Assembly (NCBI RefSeq): GCF_964355755.1
Contig: NC_092671.1
Span: 9,497,001 to 9,561,000 of the forward strand
Length of the DNA stretch: 64,000 bases
Reading direction: 5' to 3'
Source of the DNA: Antedon mediterranea
Lineage: Eukaryota; Echinodermata; Crinoidea; Comatulida; Antedonidae
The position numbers and the translations under genes are program-made. The notes under the pieces are model-generated. The model was not told where the DNA came from and ran no database searches. It worked only from the letters and a program-made list of their open reading frames with translations. This document shows positions 25,918 through 39,804 of the stretch, piece after piece; the stretch's first letter is position 1; each line of letters opens with the position of its first letter.

Positions 25918-27553
25918 AGTTCAAAATTGACCATTTTTAAATGCCATTTTTTAATTAGTAGATTAATATTTGTTGGCAAATAATACATTGTTGGAATGCT
26001 GTGTATACAATTAACTAGTGAAAAAATGTGAAATTATGTGATTCATAATTAAAGAACTGTCTTTGATTTGTATATATTTTTGCGATTTAGTAATTAATCA
26101 TAAATTAATCAAAAGAACAATGATTAATTTTAAAATGTCAAGCGGCATTTTTTTGTAAGAAATATTTCTTGTTATGACTTGTATTTAAAATAACAAAACA
26201 ATAAAGCATTTTGTGATCAACTGAATTTAATTCAATGGTAAAACAAATATATATTTTTTCTTTAATAATCAACAACACAATATAGTTTGTGACGTCGGAT
26301 ATAGTTTTTAGTTTGTAAAGATCAACTCAACATGCTAAATAACAATTATATACATCAATAAAATTAAAATCTACTTTTTCTACATGTATAAAATACAAAA
26401 TTGCACATATAAACAAATCGTTATCAAACGAAAGTAGCGCCTATATAAAAATATTTTGATACTATCAACACTGAAGATATAAAATTATAAACTTCTTTTC
26501 GATCAGATTTTCCAGCCTGAAAACAATTAACTGTGATAAAATAAAACAACACACATTGGTAAATTTGGTATTAAAACACTTGATATTATATAATTTCCTT
26601 ATTAAATGTAGGCCATACATGTTAACTTAGAAAGCCCAGTAAAAATAAATGAATAATCCATTTAGATCCAAACTTAAATGTTAATATTTATATTTGAATT
26701 TTTCGTAGTAAAAAAATTTTTTTCAGCTTCAACAGTTTTCTGTGAAATTTCTATAAAAAGTCTTTCAAATAACAAGACAAATCCTTGAACAGTTTGGTCA
26801 GAGAGTAATAATTCACACAATTGGCGATGATTTCATCATGGTGTTAAATATATGTTGGTATAGCATAAACCATTATTATCGGTATTGTATTACATCTTTA
26901 AAATGTGCATAAACTCCCTTTAATATTAGTTATGATTATATATAAATCTGCAGAATATACGTGTTATAATGATATAATATATAGTTTACTATGTTGCATG
27001 GAATGTAAAATTCAATATCTTAACATAACATTCATTTTAAACTTTTGGCATAACATATACAGCTACTGTACATGTATGATGTCTCTTTCACATTGCCTTA
27101 ATGTTTACACACCGCGGCATTAACACAGAAGTTTTGTATGGTGTGCGTCCCAGGGTTTTCCTAGGTGATTTAAAAGAGGTATGAGTTTATATGTTAAGAA
27201 TGCCAGAAATATTATAATTTATTTATATTGTTATATGTATAAAAATAAACATGTCGTATATTAATTGTATAAACAAAAATATCCTGTCTTCTCTGTAAAA
27301 TTAAAGTTTATGCTAAAGCATCATAATATAAGATCATGATCTCAGCCAAAGCATTTTGAAATGATGAATCAACCATCGATCAACTTTTTCAAATGATACC
27401 CTTTTTTAAGAGGTAGGCCTGTAGTATTAAAGTCAAGTCATAATTTCTGAATACATAGCTTTCAAAGCTAGCTAGACATTTTGAATGTATAATGTTATTA
27501 TTTTATACTGTATATCAAAAACGAATATATATAATTATTTATTTTTCATAAAT

Positions 27554-30500
27554 TTAGGAGTTCAACAATTTGAAACTATTTTTCAACAAGTTTAAGTCAA
27601 TGTTACTTAGAAACTGGCAATGTAATTGATCAGCCATAGAGAAGCTTTTACTATTTCCTAGAATCTCGTTGATCTTCTGTTCTGCGATGTAATTCACCAT
27701 CTTGGCACATTCCTCTGCATGCCATTTAGTGAGATACCCATCAAGGGCATTGTCTGACTCGGCTGCAACAAGGTCCTCCACAGAAGGACCCCACAACAGC
27801 AGCTGCAGGAATCCGATACTCTGTCTAGCACTTAATCGATCATTAGGATTTTTTCTCAGAAGCTCACCAGCAAGTTTCTGTAGCCCTAAAGAGTATCTGG
27901 ATTTCTTTGGAATCTTTGGAAAATCGCTTGGCTTGTAGTCTCTTATAATAAGATTTGTTTTCACACTAAATGGATTCGGCTCGTGAAGCATTTTATATAT
28001 CAGTATTCCAACATCGAACTCATTTGTCTTATTGACAATACTAGGTGACAGAAGTGTGTCATTAACACGTTCCGATTCATCTCTTTCGGCAAGATTAAGA
28101 TAGTCCACTACCAAATAATTGCCACCACCAGGAAGACCAGAGTCAATAAGAAGCAAGTTCTCCATCTTGACGGTTGAAAGACTAATGTTGTTATTTTCAA
28201 GATGCTGCAAGCCAGAAAAGAGCTGCAAAAGAACAGTTATAATTTCACCTTCATACTGTTCAGGCAAGAAATTATGCTTCTCTTTTGAATAACTAACCAA
28301 TTTTGAAACACTACTGACTGGCTGAACTGCCAAAGCTACTAATAAACTTTCTGACATCTCTTCTGATTGGTCGGCAGGCTCCGGACATTTTGATGGCGAT
28401 GGTTTTGGTCTAATCAGTTTGTTTGGTACAGAAGACTTGGAAGCTGAACAGACGTTGATGATATGAGGATGAGGAAGAAGTAGTTGTATTGACATGATGA
28501 AACTATACAGTGGATCCACCGTTTCAGGATCAGTGAACATCTGAAGTATGGAAAGTAAATAATAGTAAGAAATAGAATTAAATCATGTATTGAAAAAAAA
28601 CGAAAATAAATCTCTTTCTAGTATGACATGATGTGGGATTTGTCGACTTGGAACTGTAAGCAACTCAACTGCGTCTACATAAAGTGCTCCGAGCAACTGT
28701 CCTAAAGTCAAGGCAGCAGACACGACTAGTTTATGATCAAACACTGTGGTTCCTTTTTAACTTAGAATCATGGCGCCCACATTCGACATGAGTGTGATTA
28801 CGCAAATAGTTTCTTTTAGTTGAGTTGCTCTGAGTTCTACATATATTTACAAGTAAATTCATTTTTGACAGTTAATAGAGTAATAGCTCTGAACAATAAA
28901 CCTACCATTAAAGTGAAGTGCTTGTCTTTATTTGCAATTAATTCAGCTGGATAGAACCTTGCTTCAGAGCTGGTAAAACATGGATGATCACTGGTCAATT
29001 TAAAATCCCTTAAAACCACTTGGTCTAACCTCGGACAGCTTTCATGACTGTTCTGCCATGCTGATGAAATCTTTGACAATGTCAACATGTTTCTGTTATT
29101 GATCTTGGCAAAAAAAGGATCTAGTGGATTCAGACCATTTGATATCGGAGAAGATTCGGATTCCTCTGACAATGTTCTTAGTGGACTGGTACCTTGATCA
29201 ACCATTAGCTTTTGATTACGTGGAGTTGGCATTGGTTTTAATCTTGAAGGAATATCTGCGTCAGACAATAATTCATCAACATTTGCATACACGTTTTCAG
29301 TACTTTCTTGGGATTTCTCTTTATTTGTTGTTCCTGGGTCTAGAACTCTGACAGGTCTTTTGGGAGTTTTATTGTCGCCACTGTTATGGTTATCTTCAAG
29401 GTTCTTCATTGCTGATTTTAAAGGAGTAACTGGTCGGAAACTTGATGCTGAAGCACTATTGCTTCGTTTTCGTGGCAGAGGTTGTGGCCTATCAGCTTCA
29501 TCTTGAGAACTCTGATTAGGGGATGATTTGTCCCAATTTTCCTGGGAGAGGCAATTTTCTTGAGGAAGTTGTGGAGCCATACGCTTTTTAGTGTTCTCTA
29601 ATTGGGAAGGTAAATTCTCAAAAGCGGTTGTTCTATTTCTAAATCTTCTTGAAGGTTTTGTTGGCACTGGGAGTCCATTCCGTATTGGTCCTGCGGAAAA
29701 TAAAAGAATTATATTTATTTATAATAATATATGTTTAATGAAGTGGTGGGATGGGAAAACTATTTGTACTACAGTATATTGACCAATGTAGAGGTCATAG
29801 TGGGGGCATGACCATTATAAAAGAGAGATGCAATTTGCTTCACATCTAATTGATAAGACCAAAATAAAGGAATGGTTAGTATTATATGAAATGAACTGTT
29901 CTTTTTAGTTCAAAGACATGAAGAATACTTAATCTTACCCCAGTTTTCATAATCATCCATTGATCGATCCTTGATGCTGCTACTGACAGAGGTAAATGAA
30001 TGTGCCTTCTGGAGCTTAGCTGGCAATTTCTTCTTCCTTGTTTTAAATTCATCCAGTAACAATTGATCACTCTGTAAAACATCCGGTGGGCCTGGAGCTT
30101 TACGTTTGCTAAAGTTATTTGTTAATCGAGGCAAAGGCGGAGCATCAATTGGTGTGTTTGCATTAATATAAAACGTAGACAGACCATGTTCGGTAGCTAC
30201 TGCAGAATAATCAACGTGGCTACTTTCAATAACTGGAATTGGCTCGCCTTTATAAGCTTTAATTACTTCTAGTTTCTTCAAATTTTCTTCATGAGATACC
30301 GCTGCAATTTCATCCTCAGTCATATGTTTGTTCAATAACCAATCAGTTACACCTTTTGAATTAAATTCCCTTTCAGGACTACCATCTTCTTTTCTTCTAG
30401 AACGATTCTTTCGCCATGGTAGCTTGGACCATTTACCTTTACTTTCTCTAGTTACCGTAGGCTGTATTGAATCAATGGCATCAACTGGCAGAGTTATGGG

Positions 30501-32963
30501 TCTTTGTGGACTGGTAGTTGTACTTGGAGGTAAACCACTACGAGGTGGTGAATATGATGCTAGAACATCACTAACAGGATCTATTGGTTTCTTTTCAATA
30601 GATTTGTCATTAGGAGATTGGTCTAGACGATTCAGTACTGGTGCAGGTCTTTTTTTGCCATCCGTGTTCCTTTCTGGAGTCTTATCCCGAATTTTAGGGG
30701 CTTTAGTATTAACTGGTAATGTCTTGGATTTTGGTGATGAATGTGAATGACTTCCATTTTGTTTTGGAGGAGTCACTTTTCTACCAACTTCAAATGTTTT
30801 TATATTAGACTTTGGTATGTTCACTGGTTGCGAACTTTTCCTTTCTATATTCTGGTGAGGAGGAGGAGGTGGTGGTATTTTTGGCATTGTATCAGTAAAA
30901 TTCTCTACCTCTTTAACATTATTCAAAGAAAGTGATCTTCTTGATTTACTTTCTGGTGGAGGAGGTGGTGGAGCATTTCTCTTCTGTCTCAATTTAACTG
31001 GAGTTTCTCTGTTGTTTTCTGGATCCTCATCACTAAAATTGAAATTGTTAACAGAATTTTTGTTCTGAACAGGACTGTTTGATGTAGGATGAGTGATAGA
31101 TCTCTTTCTAGAACATGAATCTACCTTTTTATTATTCACTTTGACTTCTGCAGATTTTCTTGAACGATACTGCTTTTTAAATCCACTGCTCTCTCCACTA
31201 CTGGAAGTACTTTTTGACATATCTGAAAAATCAGATTCTGGAACAGAATCATAATTATGAACATTGTGTTCAGTATCAGTTGAAGTACAGCTACTGCTCC
31301 TCATAGGTTGTAGATACTCTTCATTTGGAGATTTAAATTCATTTTGTGTTGTACTGGAAGACGAAATCCTTTTAGAAGACTCACCTCCAGCATTTGAACC
31401 AATGTAAATTGGAACTCTATACAAGGATGAGTCCGAGTTTCTCTTTGCTGACTTTGGCAAGGCCTGTATTTCGTGATGAAGAATTGTTGGCAAGGTTGGT
31501 GAGTCATCAGCAGGTTCTTCATATTCTGGTTCATCTCCAGACGTCTGTCTGCCAAACTTCTTTTCCTTTACTGTATATGTTGAATCTACCAACGTAATCT
31601 TTTGTTGAAACTGTCTATGACCATTTTGAACATTTCTGTCAACCTTCTGGTAACCTTGCTTGTGTGATGTTCCCGGAACATCAGTGACAACATATGGTGC
31701 ACATTCTTGAACTTCAAGATCAACAACTCTGTAAGGTTGTACATTTGAAGATGAGGTACTGAAACTACTTCCACTGGAATGCAATGATAAATTAGACAAT
31801 GTGGAAGAATTTATAGAGACTCTGCTATCACATGGTGGTGGTGGCGGTGACTCTGTGTATCGAGACACTGAGCCATCAGCAGATATAATTTTTATTTCCC
31901 TTGAAGAAGACATATGGTTATTGTTTGTGGAGTTGTTACTATTTTCATGAATATTCATCCCAAAATATATTTCGGAACTTATTTGACTTCCTTTTACTTT
32001 TTTGTTTTGTGAGATATTTCCAGAGTTAATATCACCATTTAATAAAACCACATCGATTTCCTCAACCTTCTGTTCAGGTTCATACATTTCTGGATCTGAA
32101 TCATGTCGTTCTGATAAATCTGCAATTGTCGGTCGCTTATGGTCTCTACCAATGTTTCTAGGAAGCGTATCATGTTTTTCTATATTAAAAGCAGAGTGAG
32201 CAGCATTTGAAAGCAGTTGCGATTGTAAATCAGATTTTGCAGCAATAATTTCCTTTTTTCGTTTTAAATCAGTGTCCTTAGAATTTACTATTCCATCAGG
32301 TGAAGTCACATTTTCCGATGATGTGCTTGCAGATTCTTCTTCTTGTTTGTTCTCCTCTTTCAAAAATTTATTTACTCTTTTTAAACTTTTTCCAATACGC
32401 TGAAATTCAAGACTTGAATTTTCTTCTGGGCATGTGGAATTAGAATCATCACTTAATGTCAGACGACAAACCTCTTTTTTAGTAGGTGATATGGTTCCAT
32501 TTTCCGGAACTGAATCAGCTCTACGAATTCTTGGAGTAAATTTTCCATTAGTCTTTACCTCAGCACCTTTAGTAACATGAGTTTGACGTTTTAAGCGTGA
32601 ACTTGATTTTTCTTTAACCAGTGGTGGAGTTTTTTCTTTCTTGCTACTACGTCCATTTAAGTATGTTTCAGCATCATTTTGAAAACCATTTGCACTTGTA
32701 AAACCATTTTCATGTGATTCATTCACTTGGATATTGTTTACTGAAAAGGGTGTTAACTTGTTTACGATGGTTTTTTTAGGCGCTGTATCATTATTATCTC
32801 CAGTTTGTAGCTCAATTATCTTAACGTTAACTGGTTCCAATGTCTGGCTGATGATTGAGTGTTGCGAAAGTGGTTTGAAGCACTTAGCACAATAGTTATG
32901 CTTAAATTGGTGTTGTACGTAGTCCTTGCAAGCAATATTGGTAATCTTAATTTCCTCCTTCAT
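27554..32963 (-). CDS. PEAK-family pseudokinase scaffold (PEAK1/PRAG1 homologue), 3 coding exons
   Basis: Vertebrate PEAK proteins are catalytically dead kinase-like scaffolds that dimerise and recruit SH2, PTB and SH3 proteins at adhesions and the actin cytoskeleton. Exons 29939-32963, 28906-29690 and 27554-28540 join in frame to 1,598 aa (human PEAK1 about 1,746). Family marks: an N-terminal CAKCFKPLSQH like PEAK1 CKNCFKPKSLH; PYRVVDLEVQECAPYVV; polyproline SH3-type stretches (APPPPPPESKSRR, IPPPPPPHQN); tyrosine motifs such as EYEEP and ENVYANVDEL; and FKLTSDHPCF at the start of the kinase-like fold. The C-terminal fold runs from about 1235 and includes KMENLLL, DEFxxGILIYKMLHEPNPF in slightly altered form (NEFDVGILIYKM) and LLLWGPS, then the helices used for dimerisation. 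Key catalytic residues are absent (see findings). A nine-codon upstream ORF lies at about 33,003 in the 5' leader. PEAK1 and PRAG1 cannot be told apart here. Confidence 0.9.
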
Positions 32964-33151
32964 ATTTTCTATCCTGTCATTACCTGCTTAGTTTACAAAT
33001 CTCTTCCATTGTTTAATTCGCAAGAATTACTTCCTTCAAAATACACAATGATTGTTAAGACTCTGACGCTCACTCGTGATAAGATGACAACTCCAGGCTT
33101 CCTGAAATACTTTAACGACTTCTTGTTTTTATTGCCTAGATAATATTCGTC
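32964..33151 (-). other. 5' untranslated part of the first coding exon of the PEAK-family gene
   Basis: On the minus strand the sequence TTTTGTTTTATTCCCACAG immediately precedes 33,151 and is a near-ideal 3' splice site. The exon therefore starts at 33,151 with 188 bases of leader before the ATG at 32,963. This means at least one non-coding exon lies further upstream (higher coordinates). The frame upstream of the ATG contains stops, so translation starting at 32,963 is reasonable. Confidence 0.6.
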
Positions 33152-33720
33152 CTGTGGGAATAAAACAAAATCTGTAAGTAATGGTGAAACAAAGCTAGTA
33201 TATTAAAAGCATTAAACCTTTGAGAGAAACAATTAATAACCAAAGAAAACAAATTATTTAATCATTTACTTTTAGACAGAAAGAAAAAGACCGAAGAAGA
33301 CTGCATCGTTTTTTAATCTAATAAAAAATCAATATTTTTCTGAGAATCAATTGCTGAACAGGAAAGATAAGTCATGACTGAATTGTAAAGACTTTCAGTA
33401 AAATCACCTGAGCACTAAATAACACTAACACATACTGTACTGCATTATTCAGTAAAATTATACATATACAAGAATATTTAGCGTTAAGACATAAACAAAT
33501 AGGCCTGGATAAAAAAATGGATAAAAGATCAATTTACTGTATGATATTTAGTAGAAATGTTGTATAGTATCAGTATCAACATGACTAAAAAACAAACATA
33601 AATAATAGAAAATACAATCAATTTTGATTATTAAACAAAAACTTTGCTATTTAAGACATTTAGGTTTAGAGTCTAGAGTGTAAATTAAATTTAAACTATA
33701 GGCGATATACTGTAGTACAT

Positions 33721-33900
33721 TACTGTAGATATTCAATTCAATTCAATTCAAAGTAACATTTATTTTCTTCAAAATAAAACAGTCAACAAAATGGTGTAAA
33801 GAAAGGTAATATGATTGAAGAAGGCATGATCAAAAAAGCAAAAAGCTTGTGACAGACATGCCTAAACAAAGATTAGATAAAAACAACACGTCATAATAAT
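33721..33900 (-). mobile_element. LINE 3' end with TTGAA repeats
   Basis: On the minus strand the segment ends AATAAATGTTACTTTGAATT and then repeats TTGAA about four times, the kind of short tandem tail seen at LINE 3' ends. The upstream body was not identified. Confidence 0.45.
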
Positions 33901-34977
33901 AATTATTAATGAAAATATTAATACTTTGATACCCAAGCCTATATTTAAATTAAATAAATTTCAACGTTATGAACAAATACTCATATAAATGTAGTACTAG
34001 AGCTCTTGTAACTGTGTTTATAAGGAACTACCGACATAAAAGTTAGTCACATGCTTATTAATATTAAGCACCACCAATAAGCACCGGAGACTTAACATAA
34101 TACCATATCTGAACTTAATACTACCACACTATAATGTCTGTAGATATATCCTGCTGTCACACACATGCTGAAATGAATCACAGCAAATCTAACCATAGTG
34201 GAAAAAAAATAAACTTTTATTTATTAAATCTAAAATATTAAATAATATAATAATATTTACCTGTCTATACATTAAACACCATGTCCTTACAGTGGCAATA
34301 CCAAAATGAAAGCAAAACTTATGAGTCTTATAATTACAGATTACACAATTCACTTTACACTATTGATGCTCACTGGACTATGAAGGTGCTCAAACTGAAT
34401 TTTTGTATTCTATTCTCGCCCCCATAATGATTCATATACAGTAATTGGGAAAGTCCCTGCTTAATCATGCTTGCAGTTATTTTCTTATACATTGAACTTC
34501 GACCCTGAAAAGATCAAGCTGAATCAACAAGATGATGACATGCCACATTATCCTTTATTAGGATTTATATTGATTGGTCAATGACACTACTGTAAAACAT
34601 CTATAGCAAAAACAAATATTAGTTTCAGTAGTGTATTAAAGTGTATTATTAATCAATTTTGCATTGTTGTTTGAGAATAAAGAAAAACTGAGAGAAATGT
34701 CATTTTATTATCGAAAAAAAAGGAAAACCAAATTTAATGGTAAAGTAATTTTGTTTATTATATTTAAATATATGCAAATGAAAAACATTTTACCAGGAAA
34801 ATGTATGTTCTTCCTAAATTGTTAACATACTATGGTACACAATAGTTGAACAGCTCTAGCAAAAGAAAGTTATGCAGGATTATAGTCCAATGATTGTTTG
34901 ATGGGCTGTGACATATCAACAACTGATAATGAAGTCATAGCCACTCAATTGACTATTATTTTTAATTAATAATTATA

Positions 34978-35013
34978 AAAAGAATATATATAAAGAATAT
35001 ATATATATATATA
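34978..35013. repeat. (AT)n microsatellite
   Basis: AAAGAATATATATA is followed by a second AAAGAATATATATATATATA, giving a duplicated AT-rich microsatellite. Confidence 0.8.
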
Positions 35014-36533
35014 TTTAGTACTGTCTAGATACATTTTATTTTTTAAATTATTTGTTGGCAAACATACAAAACATCATGCAATTAAATTTTCCAGTGACGT
35101 ATTTAATGGTATTAGTAGCGTAATATATAGGTACTGTCCAAACAGATTTATCTATTATCTTATACCCTCCTCCTGGTTTGGTTAATGGGGGAAATTCCCT
35201 TTTGAGCTCAGTGAAAAGAAATCCTCTAAAATTGTTTGTTTGTTATATTATTGTATCAATAAATACATTTCTATGACAACTAAAAGTTTATTATCTGACA
35301 ACATTGACAGGGAACTACAATATAAATCCAGCATACTACATTGTTGAATGTAAGGAAAACCAAAGCGATAGTAAACTGGTTTATTTTTGGCATTTAAAAT
35401 CAATGTATGACCAGATATATTTTGCCAATTACGGTCTGTTCAATAGCTGATTCAAGCTCATAATTATTAGGCCTCCATTTTTAATATCTAATATTTAAAA
35501 GTGTTTAATTATTCATTTATATAATAAAATGTATTTGCCTCTGCAGTACAGTATCCCGGATATTTAAAAGAATTAGCTAGGTAGACAAATATTTACCCAA
35601 TAAACAGGGCTAAAGATAATATATATAACCTTTTACCATATTTTGACAATGACAGTGAAAAATTAATATTACATAATAAGTAAAAGAGGGGCGACCAGTT
35701 AATGGAGGATTTACATTATGTGCATTTCCCAAAACAATATTTTGTCATTCTTTATCTCATATCCTTTCCTTAAAAATGCATAGTAACCTTAAATAAAGAA
35801 ATATTGACGAACTACATCGAACGAAAACAAATCCTTGAACTAAACAATATGAACTCACAGGAATAGAAGGTGTTTGGATTGTTGGAAACCATTTAAATGC
35901 AGAAACAATTGGTTCTTTAAAATTTACTTATTGACTTTTTAATTGCAGAACAGTATAACATTACCAGAAAAAAAATGTTTATTTTATACTCATCTGATAC
36001 TAGCAGATAACTTATATAAGCTAAGTCTGATTCGAGATTTAGGAAGTCGAAAGTGTTAAAGAGTTAAAACACTGGCGCTAGGTCAGGATTGAACCCTGGA
36101 TTCCAAATTTTGCAGAATTGCTGAATAAATAAAAATGTTATTTTTGATTATATATTCAAATAAATAGTTACTATGTTTAAAAATGAATGTTGACAGAAAC
36201 TGCATGTTTAGTAAAAGCGCATATAAATTTGGTTGGTGAATAGAAATAACAAAGAAGTCCTGCCTAAAATTTGTTTATAATCTCCTATGAATGGTATGTG
36301 GATTTTCTTGGCTATACAAACAACCAACATGTTAAGGTTTTTTGTTTGAGAAGTATTTGTTTTTAATAGTTCACTTCAAACAAATTCCCATCTGTAAAAG
36401 TCAGAGAGAGATATGGCGTAACAAATGCTTTGTCATTCTTAAGTCTTGTTTTTAGTCTTTTTAAATGTCAGTCAGGAAAAAACCACATGTTGACATCAGC
36501 CAAAGAACAGATCACAGATGTTTAAACAACAGT

Positions 36534-36683
36534 ACAGGGCTGTACGCAAGATTTTATTTGGGTTGGTGCGGATTAATTTATTTTGGACCATTTTCATAAT
36601 GTAATGTATAATACACTACAGATTTATTTTAAGACCCTATACCTTTTGCAATTTGGCGCACCCGTCTGAGTACGGCCCTGCAG
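36534..36683. mobile_element. possible hAT-type MITE with CAGGGC termini (about 150 bp)
   Basis: Left CAGGGCTGTACGCAAG and right GAGTACGGCCCTG are inverted repeats. The eight bases outside (CAACAGTA and CAGTAGTA) agree at six positions, which would fit an aged 8-bp target duplication, typical of hAT elements. Confidence 0.45.
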
Positions 36684-37973
36684 TAGTAGGCCTAGATATG
36701 GTGCATTTTGAAAGAATTGAAAAGGTAGTACAGTTGAACAGCACAGACTTTTTCTGGTCAACATTTAACTAGTAACAAAGTCTATTGTGAACAGGGGTCG
36801 TCCGGGTTAAACAACTTCCACTTGTCAAGTTAAACACTAACCTTGGATCTGTAAAATTAACAAGACTATACCGTTTACTATACAGTTGTATAGTTTTGCA
36901 AAGTCACAATATCTCACGCGAGTTTGAACATTATTATACTGCCATTAAATATTATATGTAATGGTAACATATTATATTGCAAATAATAATTCAATGCAAG
37001 GAAAAAAAATTGTATGTAAAATATATCAAACCATTAAAAGAAATGGTCAAGCAAGCATAATTCCTGTTTTAATATGCTAAATTATTTTTCTTTAAATTGA
37101 CTGACAGCACCTACTCGCAATTATAGTGTACATTAGTGCAATTGTGACTTGTGCTGGATGAAATATACATTGCCTAGACCAATTGATAAATGGGCAAAGA
37201 GAAGATAAACAAATACAGTAGGCCTACAGAACAAAATAATTGCATGTTACGAAACATGGCTCAAAACACTACATCACTGTACATCTCTACAGGTTTTGCA
37301 AGATACTGGAAGTGGATAGTCCCTTGAAACCATGGCGGCCTTCTTTATGTTACCACTGAGTTTAATCAGCTATCTAAATAAGATAGATTAGTTACCATGG
37401 AAACTATAAACATAATGAATATATATCCAGTTAAAATCAATACTATGTTCAGAAATAAAGAGTAAACATGATTTGAGTGCAGTGACCTAAACAAAAGTGA
37501 AAAACAAAAATGTTGTATAAATTAGTTTGATTAAACTCAGAGAAGGGAACAGAAGTACACTGGCTTATTAAATAATAACACCTTTATATTGCTAATTGTA
37601 GGTACAAATCACTCATCTTTAATATTTGACATAGATATCTGACATAATAAACTATTATTTTAAGTTTTACACAGTACAGTATAAACAAATTGTGTTTGTA
37701 TTCATAGTCCATTGGGTTTTATACAATTCTTCAACATAAAGTCGTCATCTATTGTGCATCAACATTGACAATAAAAACATCTAAATTCATTGGTCTGCAG
37801 AGAGCTTACAAACAAGACTATTAGCGTTTAGATCTTCACCGAGATATTGATTTTTCTATGTGTGTATACTTTTCTGGAAATAAAAGGCTATTCAATGAAG
37901 TCTATGAATATAAAATTGACATTTAAAACTTGAAGGAAATAAAAAGGAACACTCGTCTCATACTTACAGTATT

Positions 37974-38133
37974 AAGCTCTGTCTACACTATCAAACTAGT
38001 GTGATGTTCCTAAATATGGTAGTGATATGCCCAGAAATATGGTAGTACCGGTAGTGATATGACATCATCATGTCCATATACGGGCACATCACATTTATTT
38101 GTCACATAAAGTTTGATAGTGTAGACAGAGCTT
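37974..38133. mobile_element. MITE, family A (termini AAGCTCTGTCTACACTATCA), best-preserved type copy
   Basis: A 160-bp element whose left end AAGCTCTGTCTACACTATCA is the exact reverse complement of its right end TGATAGTGTAGACAGAGCTT. Internally it carries repeated ATGGTAGTGATATG-type words and GACATCATCATGTCCATATA. Without a coding region it must be mobilised by another element's transposase, as MITEs are. Confidence 0.85.
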
Positions 38134-39748
38134 GAGACTTGTTGCGCCATTACCCATGGTTTCCTGGTGACATATTTGCCAAATTGATTAAATAAATTAA
38201 CAAAATTACTGCCAAAAAAAATTACAATCTAATCTTACCAGTTCTCAGTGGAGAAAATCCCGTTTAAATGTGATTTATTACAATGGTTATTACATGGTAA
38301 TTACTACTAAGTCTATATCCCTAAAGTTATTAACCTACTGTATTATAAAGTCAAACACAACATTACCTGCAATAGACATATACACTTCCTTTTACCAAAC
38401 AGGAAGATAAGGTGTACATTTTTAAATTCAACAGATAGGAAATTACATATTTTACAATGGTAACAATATAATTTTTTTTTGCTAATACAAGAAGATACGA
38501 TGTACCATGTCCGTACTGTGATGACGTACCACCTGTGTGGAAGATACTGTTAGTTAGTTCCTTATATGGAAGTAAAATAATCATGAAGTGTTAAACCTAA
38601 CAATAGGATGTTGTAGTAATTAAAAATGTCCTGTTTTCAATACAGTATACAACAAATATTCCTTTCTAATGTTCCACATTTTAATTTAAACTTTAAGCAA
38701 GGCAATGAAAAACTCAAATACAATTTTGAGAAAGACCAAGAACTTGGTGGATAACTAAACATTTTTAATTTTATAGAAAGTATTGCACAAAAATTTGTTT
38801 ATAGTTTTAAAGGTGTAATTATTGAAATAATAATTTCTAAAAAAGTTTCCTTTATTTATTCAATCAAAATTTTTTGATATTTAGTTATACTGTAGATAAA
38901 TAGTTGTAGATAAAACGTGGAATATATTTATATCAAAGTGTTCAGTAAACGACAGATTATTAGGGCTTCACCTTGATGAATTCTTTTTCCTTAATTCCTT
39001 CCCATACACATCTTCCTTCCGTGCATTGATCACGACAATTACTTTTGGCATTTCATCAAATCTATGCAATAATTACATTCACATATCACGGTTAATAATT
39101 TCATAAACCTGATATTTGTCTCTAGTTCAAGGTTTCATAAAAATTATAATACTTTTGGTGATTTTGGGGGGATGACCGCTCTGCAACTGGTCAGGAAATG
39201 ATCACTAGTCTATGGCTGTAAAATTATGATGGCTCTACTGTACGGAAATAAAATGATGGACACAAGGTCACTTTTTAAATGAACTATATAAATATAATTA
39301 TGGTAGTGATGACGAGCACGATTCTATTTAACAACTAGTTGATAGATAGCTGAGCAAACTCATAATATGAAAATATAGCCAAAATATCCAAAGATGTTAC
39401 ATACTGTAAGCTGTCTAGTCAAAAATTCCAATACAATCGAAGGTAAAAACATGCACAAATAATATAGCAATGCTTCCACCTATGGCTGATGCAAATCAGC
39501 CAATATCATAGATTAAAGGATTTTGATACAGCCAGTCTACAGTAATACATCTAATCTTTGACATTTATGTAGCTATACAGTATAGCTATACATTTACATT
39601 TTTTTAATTCATAAATAAAATCAATACACGGGTATAATTCTGTAAAAATAGTAAATCTTTTACCACATATGCCACTGAAATTATTATTTTTTTCTGTAAT
39701 ATTAAAAGCTGTTGGATGCATGCATTATTCTTGTCGTGCACAAGTTCA

Positions 39749-39804
39749 AAAATGATAAAAATCAATCAAAAATGATAAAAATCAATCAAAAATGACAAAA
39801 ATTC
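39749..39804 (+). repeat. short tandem repeat, unit AAAAATGATAAAAATCAATC
   Basis: About two and a half copies of a 20-bp unit, the last with GACAAAAATTC in place of the consensus. Confidence 0.75.

Noticed and set aside
30328-30750. 140-codon plus-strand ORF
   Set aside because: Shadow of the long PEAK coding exon on the other strand; no domain recognised.
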